Assembly (NCBI RefSeq): GCF_001625655.1
Contig: NZ_AUYB01000124.1
Span: 1-56,783, forward strand
Source: Pseudoalteromonas luteoviolacea DSM 6061
GTDB lineage: Bacteria; Pseudomonadota; Gammaproteobacteria; Enterobacterales; Alteromonadaceae
Reading direction: 5' to 3'
Length of the DNA stretch: 56,783 nucleotides
Position 1 is the stretch's first letter. The number at the start of each line of letters is the position of its first letter. Below, piece by piece: positions 25,300 to 34,600 of this stretch. The notes beneath the pieces were generated by a model. It was not told where the DNA came from. It did not search any database and saw only the letters and a program-made list of their open reading frames with translations. Position numbers and translations under genes: made by a program.

Positions 25300-26187
25300 T
25301 TAATGGTCTCTGGCAATAATGTACTTTGCTAGCTCAGACAGTAATTGTGTATCAGCATCTATTTTATCTAAAGCTTGCAATGCTTGTTCAATCAGCATTT
25401 GAGCCTTATTTTTTGCACCTTCCATACCTAGTAACGCAGGATAGGTTGATTTGTTGTGCTGTAAGTCTGAGCCTTGGGGTTTACCCAATGTGCTGGTATC
25501 GCCTTCAATATCGAGAATGTCGTCCTGTACCTGAAAAGCTAATCCAATAGCTAAGCCGAACTCCTTTAACTGACTACGAGTTAATTCTGAAACATTGGGC
25601 GCACATAAAGCACCCAATTCAATCGCACAATTAAGCAGAGCGCCTGTTTTTAGTCTATGGATACGCTCTAACTGATCAATATCGATCATTTTATCGGTAG
25701 CTGCAATATCAAGCGCTTGACCGCCTACCATGCCTTGCAACCCCGACGCCTGTGCTAAAGTTTTAATCATCAAGACCTGCTGTTGTGAAGAAACAGCGAA
25801 TTGATGAGAAGATAACAGTTCAAATGCCAATGTTTGTAACGAGTCACCTGCAAGAATTGCCTGTGCTTCATCAAAAGCAATATGGCAGGTTGGTTTGCCT
25901 CGTCTCAGATCATCGTCATCCATAGCCGGTAAGTCATCGTGCACTAAAGAATAACTATGTATGCACTCAACTGCTGCCGCGGCCGTATCAAGATCCTGTT
26001 TTGATGCGCCTAGCATCTCGCCTGTGGCGTAAACTAAAAATGGTCTTAATCGTTTTCCACCATTACTAACTGAATACAACGCAGCGGCTTTGGCCGTTGG
26101 ATCTGTGTTTAAATCTTGGTCAAAATAACTTTTAATTGTTTGCTCGACGTCTTGCCTTGCGATACTGAGTCTTTGTTGTAAATCCAC
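25300..26187 (-). CDS. ispA: Farnesyl diphosphate synthase
   Basis: IspA condenses isopentenyl diphosphate with dimethylallyl and geranyl diphosphate to give farnesyl diphosphate. The 295-residue protein has GGKRLRPFLVYATG, the first Asp-rich motif LVHDDLPAMDDDDLRRGKPT, GGQALD, KTGALL and the second Asp-rich motif FQVQDDILDIEGD. GTG at 26187, 4 nt after the xseB stop, gives MDLQQRLSIARQ, close to the family start; the longer frame from 26238 overlaps xseB and is rejected. Confidence 0.95.
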   Translation of the reverse strand: MDLQQRLSIARQDVEQTIKSYFDQDLNTDPTAKAAALYSVSNGGKRLRPFLVYATGEMLGASKQDLDTAAAAVECIHSYSLVHDDLPAMDDDDLRRGKPTCHIAFDEAQAILAGDSLQTLAFELLSSHQFAVSSQQQVLMIKTLAQASGLQGMVGGQALDIAATDKMIDIDQLERIHRLKTGALLNCAIELGALCAPNVSELTRSQLKEFGLAIGLAFQVQDDILDIEGDTSTLGKPQGSDLQHNKSTYPALLGMEGAKNKAQMLIEQALQALDKIDADTQLLSELAKYIIARDH

Positions 26188-26191
26188 GCAA

Positions 26192-26434
26192 TTATTCCAC
26201 TTGATCCGAAAACTCACTTGGTGCGGCCGTTTCGTCATTGGCGAGCAATATTGATACTTTTTGTTCTGCTTGTTGGAGTTTTTGATTAGATGCTTGGGCT
26301 AGTTTCACACCTCGTTCAAATTGCTTTAGGGATTGGTCTAAAGTCAATTCACCACGCTCCATTTCTTGAACAATGGTTTCTAACTCGGTGACAGCTTCTT
26401 CAAAGCTCATGTTTTCTGGTTTTTTAACTGCCAT
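26192..26434 (-). CDS. xseB: Exodeoxyribonuclease VII small subunit
   Basis: XseB is the small subunit of ExoVII, which degrades single-stranded DNA. The 80-residue protein has the family core ENMSFEEAVTELETIVQEME, RGELTLDQSLKQFERGVKL. It heads the xseB-ispA-dxs cluster conserved in gammaproteobacteria. The divergent neighbour is pomA. Confidence 0.95.
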   Translation of the reverse strand: MAVKKPENMSFEEAVTELETIVQEMERGELTLDQSLKQFERGVKLAQASNQKLQQAEQKVSILLANDETAAPSEFSDQVE

Positions 26435-26598
26435 ATCTTCTCTTCACTTTCACGCAAAACTTTTAAGGGCTCAATTTTATGGTTAATAAAGATAGAGGTC
26501 AAAGTATCTGATAGACTTTTTTATTAACCTTATAGCTTAAATTGCATTGAATCTTTACGTATATTCTCGCAATTTAAAGGGTTTTTAATATAATTGAA

Positions 26599-26625
26599 TT
26601 AAGTTATTGCAAAACCTGCCGATAA
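26599..26625 (+). promoter_or_regulatory. Sigma-28 (FliA) promoter of pomAB
   Basis: TTAAGTTA (6 of 8 with TAAAGTTT), an 11-nt spacer and a perfect GCCGATAA fit the flagellar sigma-28 consensus TAAAGTTT-N11-GCCGATAA. It lies 58 nt before the pomA start. Late flagellar (class III/IV) genes such as stators are known FliA targets. Confidence 0.85.
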
Positions 26626-26682
26626 CTCAACGTATAACAATAACTGCGTGATATTTCACGGATAAATACCTTTGGAGGGTGT

Positions 26683-27450
26683 GTGGATTTAGCAACCGTT
26701 ATAGGTATCCTTGGTGCCATTGGTTTGATAGTCATGTCAATGGTTCTGAGTAGTGATGGTCAACTTGCCATGTTTTACAATACTCCTTCAGTGGTGATTG
26801 TATTCGGTGGCTCAATATTTATAGTGCTTTCGAACTTTACAATGGCGCAATTTTTGGGCATTGGTAAAGTAGCCGGAAAGGCGTTCATGTTTAAAATTGA
26901 AACGCCAGAAGAACTAATTGAAAAAGCAGTGGAGCTAGCTGACTCAGCGCGTAAAGGCGGCTTCCTTGCATTGGAAGAGGCAGAAATACCCAATCCATTT
27001 ATGAGAAAGGGTGTTGATATGTTAGTTGATGGGCATGATGCAGATGTTGTGCGTGCAACACTACAAAAAGATATTGCTTTGACCGCCAATCGGCACGAAT
27101 TAGGTGCTGGGTTGTTTAAATCACTTGCTGATATTGCGCCTGCAATGGGTATGATAGGTACATTGATTGGTCTGGTTGCGATGTTATCTAACATGGATGA
27201 CCCTAAGGCGATTGGTCCTGCGATGGCTGTTGCACTTTTAACGACACTTTATGGTGCATTCTTAGCTAACGTTGTTGCTATTCCAATTCAGGTTAAATTG
27301 GAGCTTAGGAAAGACGAAGAGGAGCGCAATCAGCGCTTAATCTTAGATGCAATATTAGGTATCCAAGACGGCCAAAACCCGAAAGTGATCGAGGGCATCT
27401 TGAAAAACTACTTGCCAGAATCTAAACGTGGTGACGGCTCAGAGGAGTAG
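26683..27450 (+). CDS. pomA: Sodium-driven flagellar stator protein PomA
   Basis: PomA and PomB form the Na+ channel that turns the polar flagellum. The 255-residue protein has helices near residues 5-25 (VIGILGAIGLIVMSMVL), 35-52 (VVIVFGGSIFIVLSNF), and a pair near 150-200 (IAPAMGMIGTLIGLVAML, AMAVALLTTLYGAFLANVVA). The cytoplasmic loop includes the rotor-contact region (NPFMRKGVDMLVDG). GTG start after GGAGGG. Three nt separate it from pomB. Confidence 0.95.
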   Translation: MDLATVIGILGAIGLIVMSMVLSSDGQLAMFYNTPSVVIVFGGSIFIVLSNFTMAQFLGIGKVAGKAFMFKIETPEELIEKAVELADSARKGGFLALEEAEIPNPFMRKGVDMLVDGHDADVVRATLQKDIALTANRHELGAGLFKSLADIAPAMGMIGTLIGLVAMLSNMDDPKAIGPAMAVALLTTLYGAFLANVVAIPIQVKLELRKDEEERNQRLILDAILGIQDGQNPKVIEGILKNYLPESKRGDGSEE

Positions 27451-27453
27451 GCT

Positions 27454-28389
27454 ATGTCTGACGAGAACGAATGTAAATGCCCCCCACCGGGCTTGCCAGC
27501 TTGGATGGGGACTTTTGCGGATCTCATGTCGTTACTGATGTGTTTTTTCGTTTTGCTTTTGGCATTTTCAGAAATGGACGTATTAAAGTTCAAACAGATT
27601 GCTGGCTCGATGAAATTCGCCTTTGGTGTGCAAAATAAAATAGAAGTAAAAGACATTCCGAAGGGCACAAGTGTGATTGCAATGGAGTTTACTCCGGGTA
27701 AGCCAGAGCCTACGCCGATAGAAACCATACAACAACAAACAGTTGAAATGACACAACAGATGCTTGAATTCCAGGCGGGTGAGGAAAGCTCCGCTGGTGG
27801 TAGGCAAGAGCAGCGTGGCAACAAGCGCGGTGGTGAGTCGGCCAGTACTGCACAAGAGCAATCGATGACACAGGCTGTAGCGGCAGCAGATCAAGAACAA
27901 GTAAACGAGTTAGTGAAGAAAATATCTCAACAGTTAGAGAAGCAAATCATGGATGGTGCCATTGAATTAGAATCTCTCGGTCAGCAAATCATCATTCGGA
28001 TTCAAGAAAATGGTTCATTCCCATCAGGTAGTGCATTTTTGCAGCCTAAATTTAAACCTGTGATCCGTGATATAGCTGATTTACTTAAAGATGTGCCGGG
28101 TGAGATCACCGTATCCGGACACACAGATGATTTTAAGGTATCTAACGAGCTGTATTATAATAACTGGGATTTATCAGCAACGCGCGCAGTAGCTGTTGCG
28201 AGTGAAATGGAAACAGTGAGTGGATTTGATAAAAATCGTATGGTAGTAGTAGGGCATGCCGGTACTCGTCCTTTGGTACCAAATGCAAATGATACGGATC
28301 GAAAACGTAACCGACGCGTCGAAATATCGATTTTACAAGGTAAAGCAAAAGAATCCGATCCTATTGAAGTTAGAAGGGAAAATAACTAG
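27454..28389 (+). CDS. pomB: Sodium-driven flagellar stator protein PomB
   Basis: PomB anchors the stator to peptidoglycan and supplies the ion-binding Asp. The 311-residue protein has a short N-terminus (CKCPPPGLPAWMGTFADLMS, with the critical Asp in TFADLM), one helix (LLMCFFVLLLAFSEMD), a linker and plug, and a C-terminal OmpA-like domain (SGHTDDFKVSN, then DRKRNRRVEISIL). Pairing with pomA fits a Na+ motor of the Vibrio type, not MotAB. Confidence 0.95.
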   Translation: MSDENECKCPPPGLPAWMGTFADLMSLLMCFFVLLLAFSEMDVLKFKQIAGSMKFAFGVQNKIEVKDIPKGTSVIAMEFTPGKPEPTPIETIQQQTVEMTQQMLEFQAGEESSAGGRQEQRGNKRGGESASTAQEQSMTQAVAAADQEQVNELVKKISQQLEKQIMDGAIELESLGQQIIIRIQENGSFPSGSAFLQPKFKPVIRDIADLLKDVPGEITVSGHTDDFKVSNELYYNNWDLSATRAVAVASEMETVSGFDKNRMVVVGHAGTRPLVPNANDTDRKRNRRVEISILQGKAKESDPIEVRRENN

Positions 28390-28463
28390 AAAATATTGCG
28401 TGATTAACATTTTTGGGCTAACGTATGTTGGCTTTTAATTTTATTAATTTAAGGGAGTTTGTT

Positions 28464-28547
28464 ATGTCTATGCTATATAAATTTGCAGATATGCCTGGTG
28501 GTAACGGTTCGGGTCACGACGGTGACAATGACAAAGAAGACAAGTAG
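28464..28547 (+). CDS. 27-residue Asp/Gly-rich peptide, unknown
   Basis: A very good ribosome site (AAGGGAG, 7 nt before ATG) precedes a 27-codon ORF. It begins MSMLYKFADMPGG and ends in a hydrophilic tail rich in Gly, Asp and Asn (ending NDKEDK). There is no signal peptide, Cys or membrane helix. It lies between pomB and a TTG-start membrane protein, which begins 28 nt after its stop. It could be a signalling peptide, a regulator of that membrane protein, or a leader ORF. I do not recognise it. Confidence 0.45.
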   Translation: MSMLYKFADMPGGNGSGHDGDNDKEDK

Positions 28548-28575
28548 TTTCTTCTCTATTAGATAAGCAATCAAA

Positions 28576-29103
28576 TTGAATACTTCTACCTTTATAGAAT
28601 ATGTGAATAGCTATGAGTTTTATACGACGTTCATATCTGTTTTAGATGATTCGCTTACTCTACTTGCCTTTTTGGCCTGTGTTGCATTCGTTTTTATTAA
28701 AGACAAGCAGGCCTTTAGGTACTCTTTTTTGTGCCTCATATTCTATATTGTCGGTGCTTTTACCTTTGAGCCAATAAAAGCATTTGATGACGACAAGGTT
28801 TACCGTTATATCCTCTGGGCACTAAACGACATTATCTTTATTGCTATTGTGGCGTACTGGGCATTAAAAGATAAAATGTATATGTGGCAAAGTATTATGG
28901 TCCAGTTAGTTGTGTTGCCCGCGCCAATTCTTCAGCTATTCCGTTTAGTCGACAGGCACTTAATGGATTTGAGCTATTCGACCTACTTGTATAAATCAGT
29001 ACTGCCAATTGTAAATACAGTGACTGTTGCGTTATGTTTCGTTCCCTTATTATGGCATTTTGGGCAAAAGCTCAAATGGAAAGATAGTTCTCTCAAGAGC
29101 TAA
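28576..29103 (+). CDS. Multi-pass membrane protein, unknown function
   Basis: This 175-residue protein has about five hydrophobic helices (LTLLAFLACVAFVFI, FLCLIFYIVGAFTF, NDIIFIAIVAYWAL, SIMVQLVVLPAPILQLF, IVNTVTVALCFVPLLWHF). The only possible start is TTG at 28576, since an in-frame stop lies 12 nt before and no in-frame ATG precedes the late DKMYMW. It follows the 27-residue peptide gene closely and may be co-transcribed. General layout resembles the membrane protein at 21544-22224, but I cannot show homology by eye. Confidence 0.65.
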   Translation: MNTSTFIEYVNSYEFYTTFISVLDDSLTLLAFLACVAFVFIKDKQAFRYSFLCLIFYIVGAFTFEPIKAFDDDKVYRYILWALNDIIFIAIVAYWALKDKMYMWQSIMVQLVVLPAPILQLFRLVDRHLMDLSYSTYLYKSVLPIVNTVTVALCFVPLLWHFGQKLKWKDSSLKS

Positions 29104-29127
29104 AGCCCGTTGTTACAGCTTCTGATT

Positions 29128-30009
29128 TTATAAATCTATATCTATTATCTGTAATTCTGCATTCATGTCAGAGAATTTTAGTAGTCCAGATACTTGTACA
29201 GAGGTTTTGTTACCTCTTTGATCTGGGAGTGCCACTTTGGTTAAGTCAAACTTACAGCTTTCCAACCTAATGTCTTGGCTAAACCCTGCTGATAAGCAAA
29301 ATGTTTCTACGTTTGAACCGACAGTTTGTGTTTCACAATAGGACGGGTCTAACGTCGCTAACGCTGTATTTGCAACTTGCTGCAGAGTCAGTGATATATC
29401 AAACTCGGTTTGGTTACAACTCAAAATTATAGGATTTAAATTGGTCTGTGAGTCACCAAGCGTAATTAAGTGATTGTCTTTGTCTCTATAGTGAATGGTC
29501 AGGTTTGCACTACTTAGCGGTAACGAGACTTTTTCAGGCTGACCTTTGGAGCGCCAATCTGTCAAAGAGGCTATCTCAGGAAGCTCTGTCTTGACCTTAA
29601 ATTCGGGCGCGTAGTAATAGAGTTCGCCCTTATTAAATGACGCATTGTTGTCGCCGTCCCAGGTTTCTGCGTTGAGAGAACCAAAAACGCTGGCGGCTAA
29701 TAAGCACAGAGTTTTATCTGAAGAAAGAGTATGTGTTGCGCCTAGGGAACGACTGTCCGAATAAAACCTGAATTCAGGCTTTGATTGTAAGCGCTCGCCT
29801 TCTACCTGCCAAAATACCCCAGAGAATTCAAACTTATTGAGGGAGCGTTCGGCGCTAAAATCGGCTCCACAATCACTTCCTGTATTCGGGGTTTGGGTAT
29901 TTGGTGTATCTGGCGTTGTGCTGTTATCCCGTTGTAGAGGTGTGTCATTCTCACCGCCACACGCTGTGAGGAATAGTAGCGGCACAATTGCCAATGTAGC
30001 CTGTTTCAT
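29128..30009 (-). CDS. Lipoprotein, unknown function
   Basis: This 293-residue protein carries a lipoprotein signal (MKQATLAIVPLLFLTACGG; lipobox LTAC, Cys 17). A Thr/Asn/Pro-rich linker (residues about 24-45) and a beta-rich body with several Cys residues (DCGAD, CLLAAS, SCNQ, CETQ, CLSAG, ESCKF) follow, suggesting disulfides in the periplasm or outer-membrane surface. I do not recognise the family. ATG follows a GGAGTG-like site. Confidence 0.7.
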   Translation of the reverse strand: MKQATLAIVPLLFLTACGGENDTPLQRDNSTTPDTPNTQTPNTGSDCGADFSAERSLNKFEFSGVFWQVEGERLQSKPEFRFYSDSRSLGATHTLSSDKTLCLLAASVFGSLNAETWDGDNNASFNKGELYYYAPEFKVKTELPEIASLTDWRSKGQPEKVSLPLSSANLTIHYRDKDNHLITLGDSQTNLNPIILSCNQTEFDISLTLQQVANTALATLDPSYCETQTVGSNVETFCLSAGFSQDIRLESCKFDLTKVALPDQRGNKTSVQVSGLLKFSDMNAELQIIDIDL

Positions 30010-30165
30010 ACTTCACTCCTTTATAATTAGACACATTATATACACTGTGAAAAGATAAAATCGACAATTGAATTGTAAGAAAGTGGGGGCAACTTTTTAG
30101 AGAGTGTAAGCTGATCGACATTAGCAATGAGATGCAGAAACGAGATCAGCGTATAGGTAGTCGGA

Positions 30166-30188
30166 GAAAAGCGCCTTTAAAGGCGCTT
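30166..30188 (-). terminator. Terminator of the aromatic amino acid permease
   Basis: AAGCGCC and GGCGCTT (with TTTAAA between) form a hairpin, and on the minus strand four T residues follow. It lies 12 nt past the permease stop. Confidence 0.75.
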
Positions 30189-30200
30189 AGTAAGTATATT

Positions 30201-31400
30201 TTACCCTAATGCAGGTATGAAACCGAACATTTGTAAACACTGGGCTGAGATAATAAGTACACCACACAAGCCTGCACAGGCAAGTCCCAAATTGCCGCCG
30301 CGCACTTGGTAACCAGACGTATTTTCTTTTCTTTGTTGCCATACCATGGCCACAGGCAAGAAAATAGCGAGTACAACTAATGCGATGGCTGCATAGCCTA
30401 GTGCCATAATAAAGCCTTGCGGGTAGAAAAGTGCAAAGCCTAAAGGCGGTAAGAATGTAATGAGGGCTGTTTTAGCTCTATCCATACCTGTATTGTTTTG
30501 CTTGAATGCATCGGCAAAAAAGTCAAACAGCCCTAAACTCACACCTAAAAATGATGTCGCAAGTGCTAAGTCGGCAAAAATAGTCACAAATGTATGCACT
30601 TTTGAACTGTGGGCGATGTTTGAAATTGAGCTGACAAGCCCTTGCAAGTTTTCACTTTGTATCAATGCTTCCTGAGCCATAATTCCCTGACTTAGGAGTT
30701 GCCAAAATACATAAATAGTCAAAGGTAGTGCAGCACCTGCGATCATGACTCGGCGTAGTGTTTTAATGTCTAAACCAACATATTTCACGATAGAGGGAAT
30801 GGAACCGTGAAAGCCAAATGAAGTGAAAATAACCGGAATGGCTGACAAAATTAAGCCCTGCTCAATTGGCATATTTAATAGGTGCTGTCCATGAACATAG
30901 GGAGTTAAAACAAAAAATAAGCTGGCAAGTACGATTATTTTAATCGTGAACAACACGCGGTTAAGTTTATCCACCGTACTGGTCCCAAGCGCTACGATTG
31001 TTGCCACTGTAATGGCAAGAAGAACCGAGCCTATTTGCGGCGCAATGTCCATGCCTGTGAGATTACTAAGCTTTTCTTGCAGCTGTGAGCCTCCACCCGC
31101 GATATAAGCTGCACATAGGGCATAAAATAAGAAAACCATTGAAAAGTTAGCAATATATTGACCTTTGGTCCCTAAAATTTGCTTGGCTAGCGTATTCAAA
31201 GTGGCTTCTTGATTAGCAAACTGATGCACTTCGAGCATAAGCAGGGCGGTGTAGGTCATTAACAACCAAGTTGCGATAATTAAAATGAGCGAAGTGGTAA
31301 AACCCAGTCCGGCCGATGCGATTGGCAGCGCGAGCATGCCAGCTCCAATCGTAGTACCTGCGACGATCAGCATACTGCCCAGTGTTTTATTATTAAGCAC
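30201..31400 (-). CDS. tyrP: Aromatic amino acid permease (HAAAP family, TyrP/Mtr type)
   Basis: HAAAP carriers import tyrosine or tryptophan with protons across the inner membrane. The 399-residue protein has the family N-terminus NKTLGSMLIVAGTTIGAGML, about 11 hydrophobic helices, FTSFGFHGSIPSIVKYVG and FLGVSLGLFDFFADAF. Length is close to E. coli TyrP (403). Tyr versus Trp specificity is inferred; a good TyrR box 91 nt upstream supports TyrP or an equivalent TyrR-controlled permease. Confidence 0.85.
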   Translation of the reverse strand: MLNNKTLGSMLIVAGTTIGAGMLALPIASAGLGFTTSLILIIATWLLMTYTALLMLEVHQFANQEATLNTLAKQILGTKGQYIANFSMVFLFYALCAAYIAGGGSQLQEKLSNLTGMDIAPQIGSVLLAITVATIVALGTSTVDKLNRVLFTIKIIVLASLFFVLTPYVHGQHLLNMPIEQGLILSAIPVIFTSFGFHGSIPSIVKYVGLDIKTLRRVMIAGAALPLTIYVFWQLLSQGIMAQEALIQSENLQGLVSSISNIAHSSKVHTFVTIFADLALATSFLGVSLGLFDFFADAFKQNNTGMDRAKTALITFLPPLGFALFYPQGFIMALGYAAIALVVLAIFLPVAMVWQQRKENTSGYQVRGGNLGLACAGLCGVLIISAQCLQMFGFIPALG

Positions 31401-31490
31401 AAACTGCCCCTATATTTGTGAGAGAAACAGGCACAATATAACGGTCTGCACAAAATTGAAATAGTTTTGCTGAAAATCAAAGTAAAGGAT

Positions 31491-31508
31491 TGTAATTTAT
31501 GTCTTACA
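31491..31508. promoter_or_regulatory. TyrR box upstream of the aromatic permease
   Basis: TGTAAT, 6 nt and CTTACA match the palindromic TyrR consensus TGTAAA-N6-TTTACA at 10 of 12 arm positions. It lies 91 nt before a TyrP-like gene. TyrR is known to control this permease family in enterobacteria. Confidence 0.7.
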
Positions 31509-31592
31509 AAAGTTAATGGTAGTTGTTTTTAGTGAAGCTAACTTGTTGTAAATTAAAGGCTGAATATATGAAGAATGTTTCATTTTAAAGAC

Positions 31593-31618
31593 AAAAAGCC
31601 AGCTTGTGCTGGCTTTTT
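31593..31618 (-). terminator. Terminator of putA
   Basis: AAAAAGCCAGC and GCTGGCTTTTT form an 11-bp stem with a 4-nt loop, with T runs in both readings. It lies 12 nt past the putA stop on the minus strand. Confidence 0.88.
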
Positions 31619-31629
31619 AAAAAGGTTAC

Positions 31630-34600
31630 TTAGTGTGGAAGGTAAGCATCGTCTTCAACCAATGTCATCAGTGAAGTATTACCTCCAGATGCCGTCGTAT
31701 CAATACTGATAGTCTTTTCAGTGATTAGGCGACCTAGTAGCGTATCGTAGTACTCAGCACTTATTACTGGCAAGATTGCACCGCGGCGCGCAGCAAGCTG
31801 TGTGCTGAAATAGCCTTTGCGCCCACAACTACTGCTAACCACGGCACCTGCTAGGTGCTCATGGGCTAAGATTGCAGGTAACTGGTTTAGCTTAGCAACC
31901 TGTAGTACGCCTTCAGTGATGCCAGTGCTTAGTAGCTTGTCTCTAAAGGCTAATGCTTCTTCATGGAACAGATCAGATACCACTGTTACCACAGTATTAC
32001 CAGCGGCAAGCGCAGTGATAACTGAAAGCACCCAGAAATTGAAAGAAGTGTCTTTGTCTGCATAGCAAACTACACAGCCGCGCGATTCATAGCGCAGTGT
32101 ATTTGATTCACCAGTTGGTCCCGGTAACTCAATCACTTTATCTAGACGTTTTTCAACACGGATAAGTTGTTCACGTGCATCTGCTAACGTTTTATTCAAA
32201 TCATCAGCAAATGTATCTAGGATTTCAACTTTAGCCAGTTTAGCCAATAGCTGGCGCATCGCTGAAACACGGTCATTTAGTGGCATTGAGCGCCACGTTT
32301 TCTCATCACGTTTTGATAGCGACATCATGCGTGATACTTGCTCTTGCGCACCTTGGTAAGCTGTGATCTCTTTGCTATCGACTTTAACTTTGGTCGCTTG
32401 GATATGTTGCTCTGCTTGGTTTTCTTTTACCAAACGGGCAATGTAGTTTGGGCCACCTGCTTTAGGGCCAGTACCAGATAGGCCACGACCACCAAACGGT
32501 TGTACACCAACGACCGCACCTATCATGTTGCGGTTGACGTAGATATTACCTGCGCGTGATTGCTTCGCTAAGTACTCTGCACGCTCTTCAATACGAGTAT
32601 GAATACCCATAGTCAGACCAAAGCCTGTGCTGTTTACTTGGTCAATAACGTTGTCTATTTCTGAGCCTTTAAAGCGGATAACGTGTACACATGGGCCGAA
32701 TACTTCTTTCTTAAGCACAGAAAGATCACTGATCTCATATAAACGTGGTGCAAAGAAGAAGTGACCAGTTTCACCCATATCAGGTAGTGAGCATTCATAA
32801 TGCAACGTCGCATTGCCTTTGAGGTATTCAACGTGCTCATTGAGCGCATTTAGTGCTTTTTGGTCAATTACAGGACCAACATCAGTAGATAGGTGCGCAG
32901 GGTCGCCAATGTGTAGTTCTTTCATTGCACCTTTGATCATGCCAATAACTTTGTCGGCAATTTCTTCTTGCACAAATAATACACGAAGTGCTGAACAACG
33001 CTGGCCAGCACTTTGGAAGCCTGACGAGATTACATCGTCCACCACTTGCTCTGGAAGTGCTGTAGAGTCAACGATCATACAATTTTGGCCACCAGTTTCA
33101 GCAATCAGAGGCACTTGATCGCCACCACGCTCAGCAAGCGTTTGTGAAATGCGAGTACCAGTTTCAGTTGAACCTGTGAACATCACAGTTTGAATACGTG
33201 TGTCTGGGACAATGTGCTTACCTACTTCACTACCACGGGCAATAACTGGCTGAACGATGCCTTTTGGTAAACCTACCTCTTCCATTAGTTCAATCGTGCG
33301 AAGGGCAATCAATGATGTTTGCTCAGCAGGTTTTGCGATAACAGTGTTACCTGTCACAATTGCAGCAGCAACTTGACCTAGGAAGATTGCCAGCGGGAAA
33401 TTCCAAGGACTGATACATAAGATCACACCGCGTGGACTAAAGCGCTTATCCAGTGCAAGCTCTTCAGCTTTTGCTGCATAGTAACGGCAGAAATCAACCG
33501 CTTCACGGACTTCATCGATGCCGTCTTGCGTTATTTTACCCGCTTCTTTGATACACATCGCGATCAGTTCGTCACGATGACGCTCAAGCGCGTCACCAGT
33601 TCGGCGTAAAATTTCTGCGCGTTCACTTACTGGTGTCTGCGACCAAGTTGCAAATGCAGTTTCTGCATTTACCACAAGTTGCTTCATTTCGTCCGCGTCT
33701 TGATGACGAATAGAGCCAATTACTTCATCATGATTAGCAGGGTTTAATACTGCTTCGTGACCTTCAGGGACATCTGATACTGTCATCAAGTTTTCTTCAA
33801 CCCACTTTTGCAAGTTTTCACGCATCGGCGTGAGATGGTTGATGTTAGTCAGATCAAGGCCTTTCGAGTTATTACGTTCGTCACCATATAAGTTAATTGG
33901 CAGCGTAATTTGCATATTGCGCTTGTGTTTAACACGTTGGATCTTTTCTACTGGATCTTCAAGTAGTGATTCAACAGGCATTGATTCATCAACAATCGCA
34001 TTTACGAAAGAAGAGTTCGCACCATTTTCAAGTAGACGGCGAACAAGGTAAGCAAGCAAGTCTTCGTGCTGACCAACAGGCGCATATACACGACATTGTA
34101 CTTTGTCTTCAGTTACAACTTGGTTGTACAGTGAGTCACCCATACCGTGTAGACACTGGAATTCAAAGTTATTGAATTCGCCTTTTGCAAGCTCAAGGAT
34201 TGTGGCAGCGGAGTAGGCGTTGTGTGTTGCAAACTGTGGGAAGATCACATCACGTGCATTCATTAACTTGATTGCACATGCTTTGTAAGAGACGTCAGTG
34301 CTGGCTTTGCGCGTAAATACCGGGAAGTCTTCAAGGCCATCAGCTTGTGAGAGTTTAACTTCAGTATCCCAATAAGCCCCTTTTACAAGACGAACCATCA
34401 TCTTGCGACCAACTCTGCGACAGAGTGCTTCAAGCCAATCAATGACCCAAATAGCACGCTTTTGATAGGCTTGTACAGCAAGACCAAAGCCATTCCAGTT
34501 ACCTAACGCATCATCAGAGAATACCGCTTCAATGATATCTAGAGAAATATCTAAACGGTCTGCTTCTTCAGCATCGACTGTGAAGTTAATGTCATACTGC

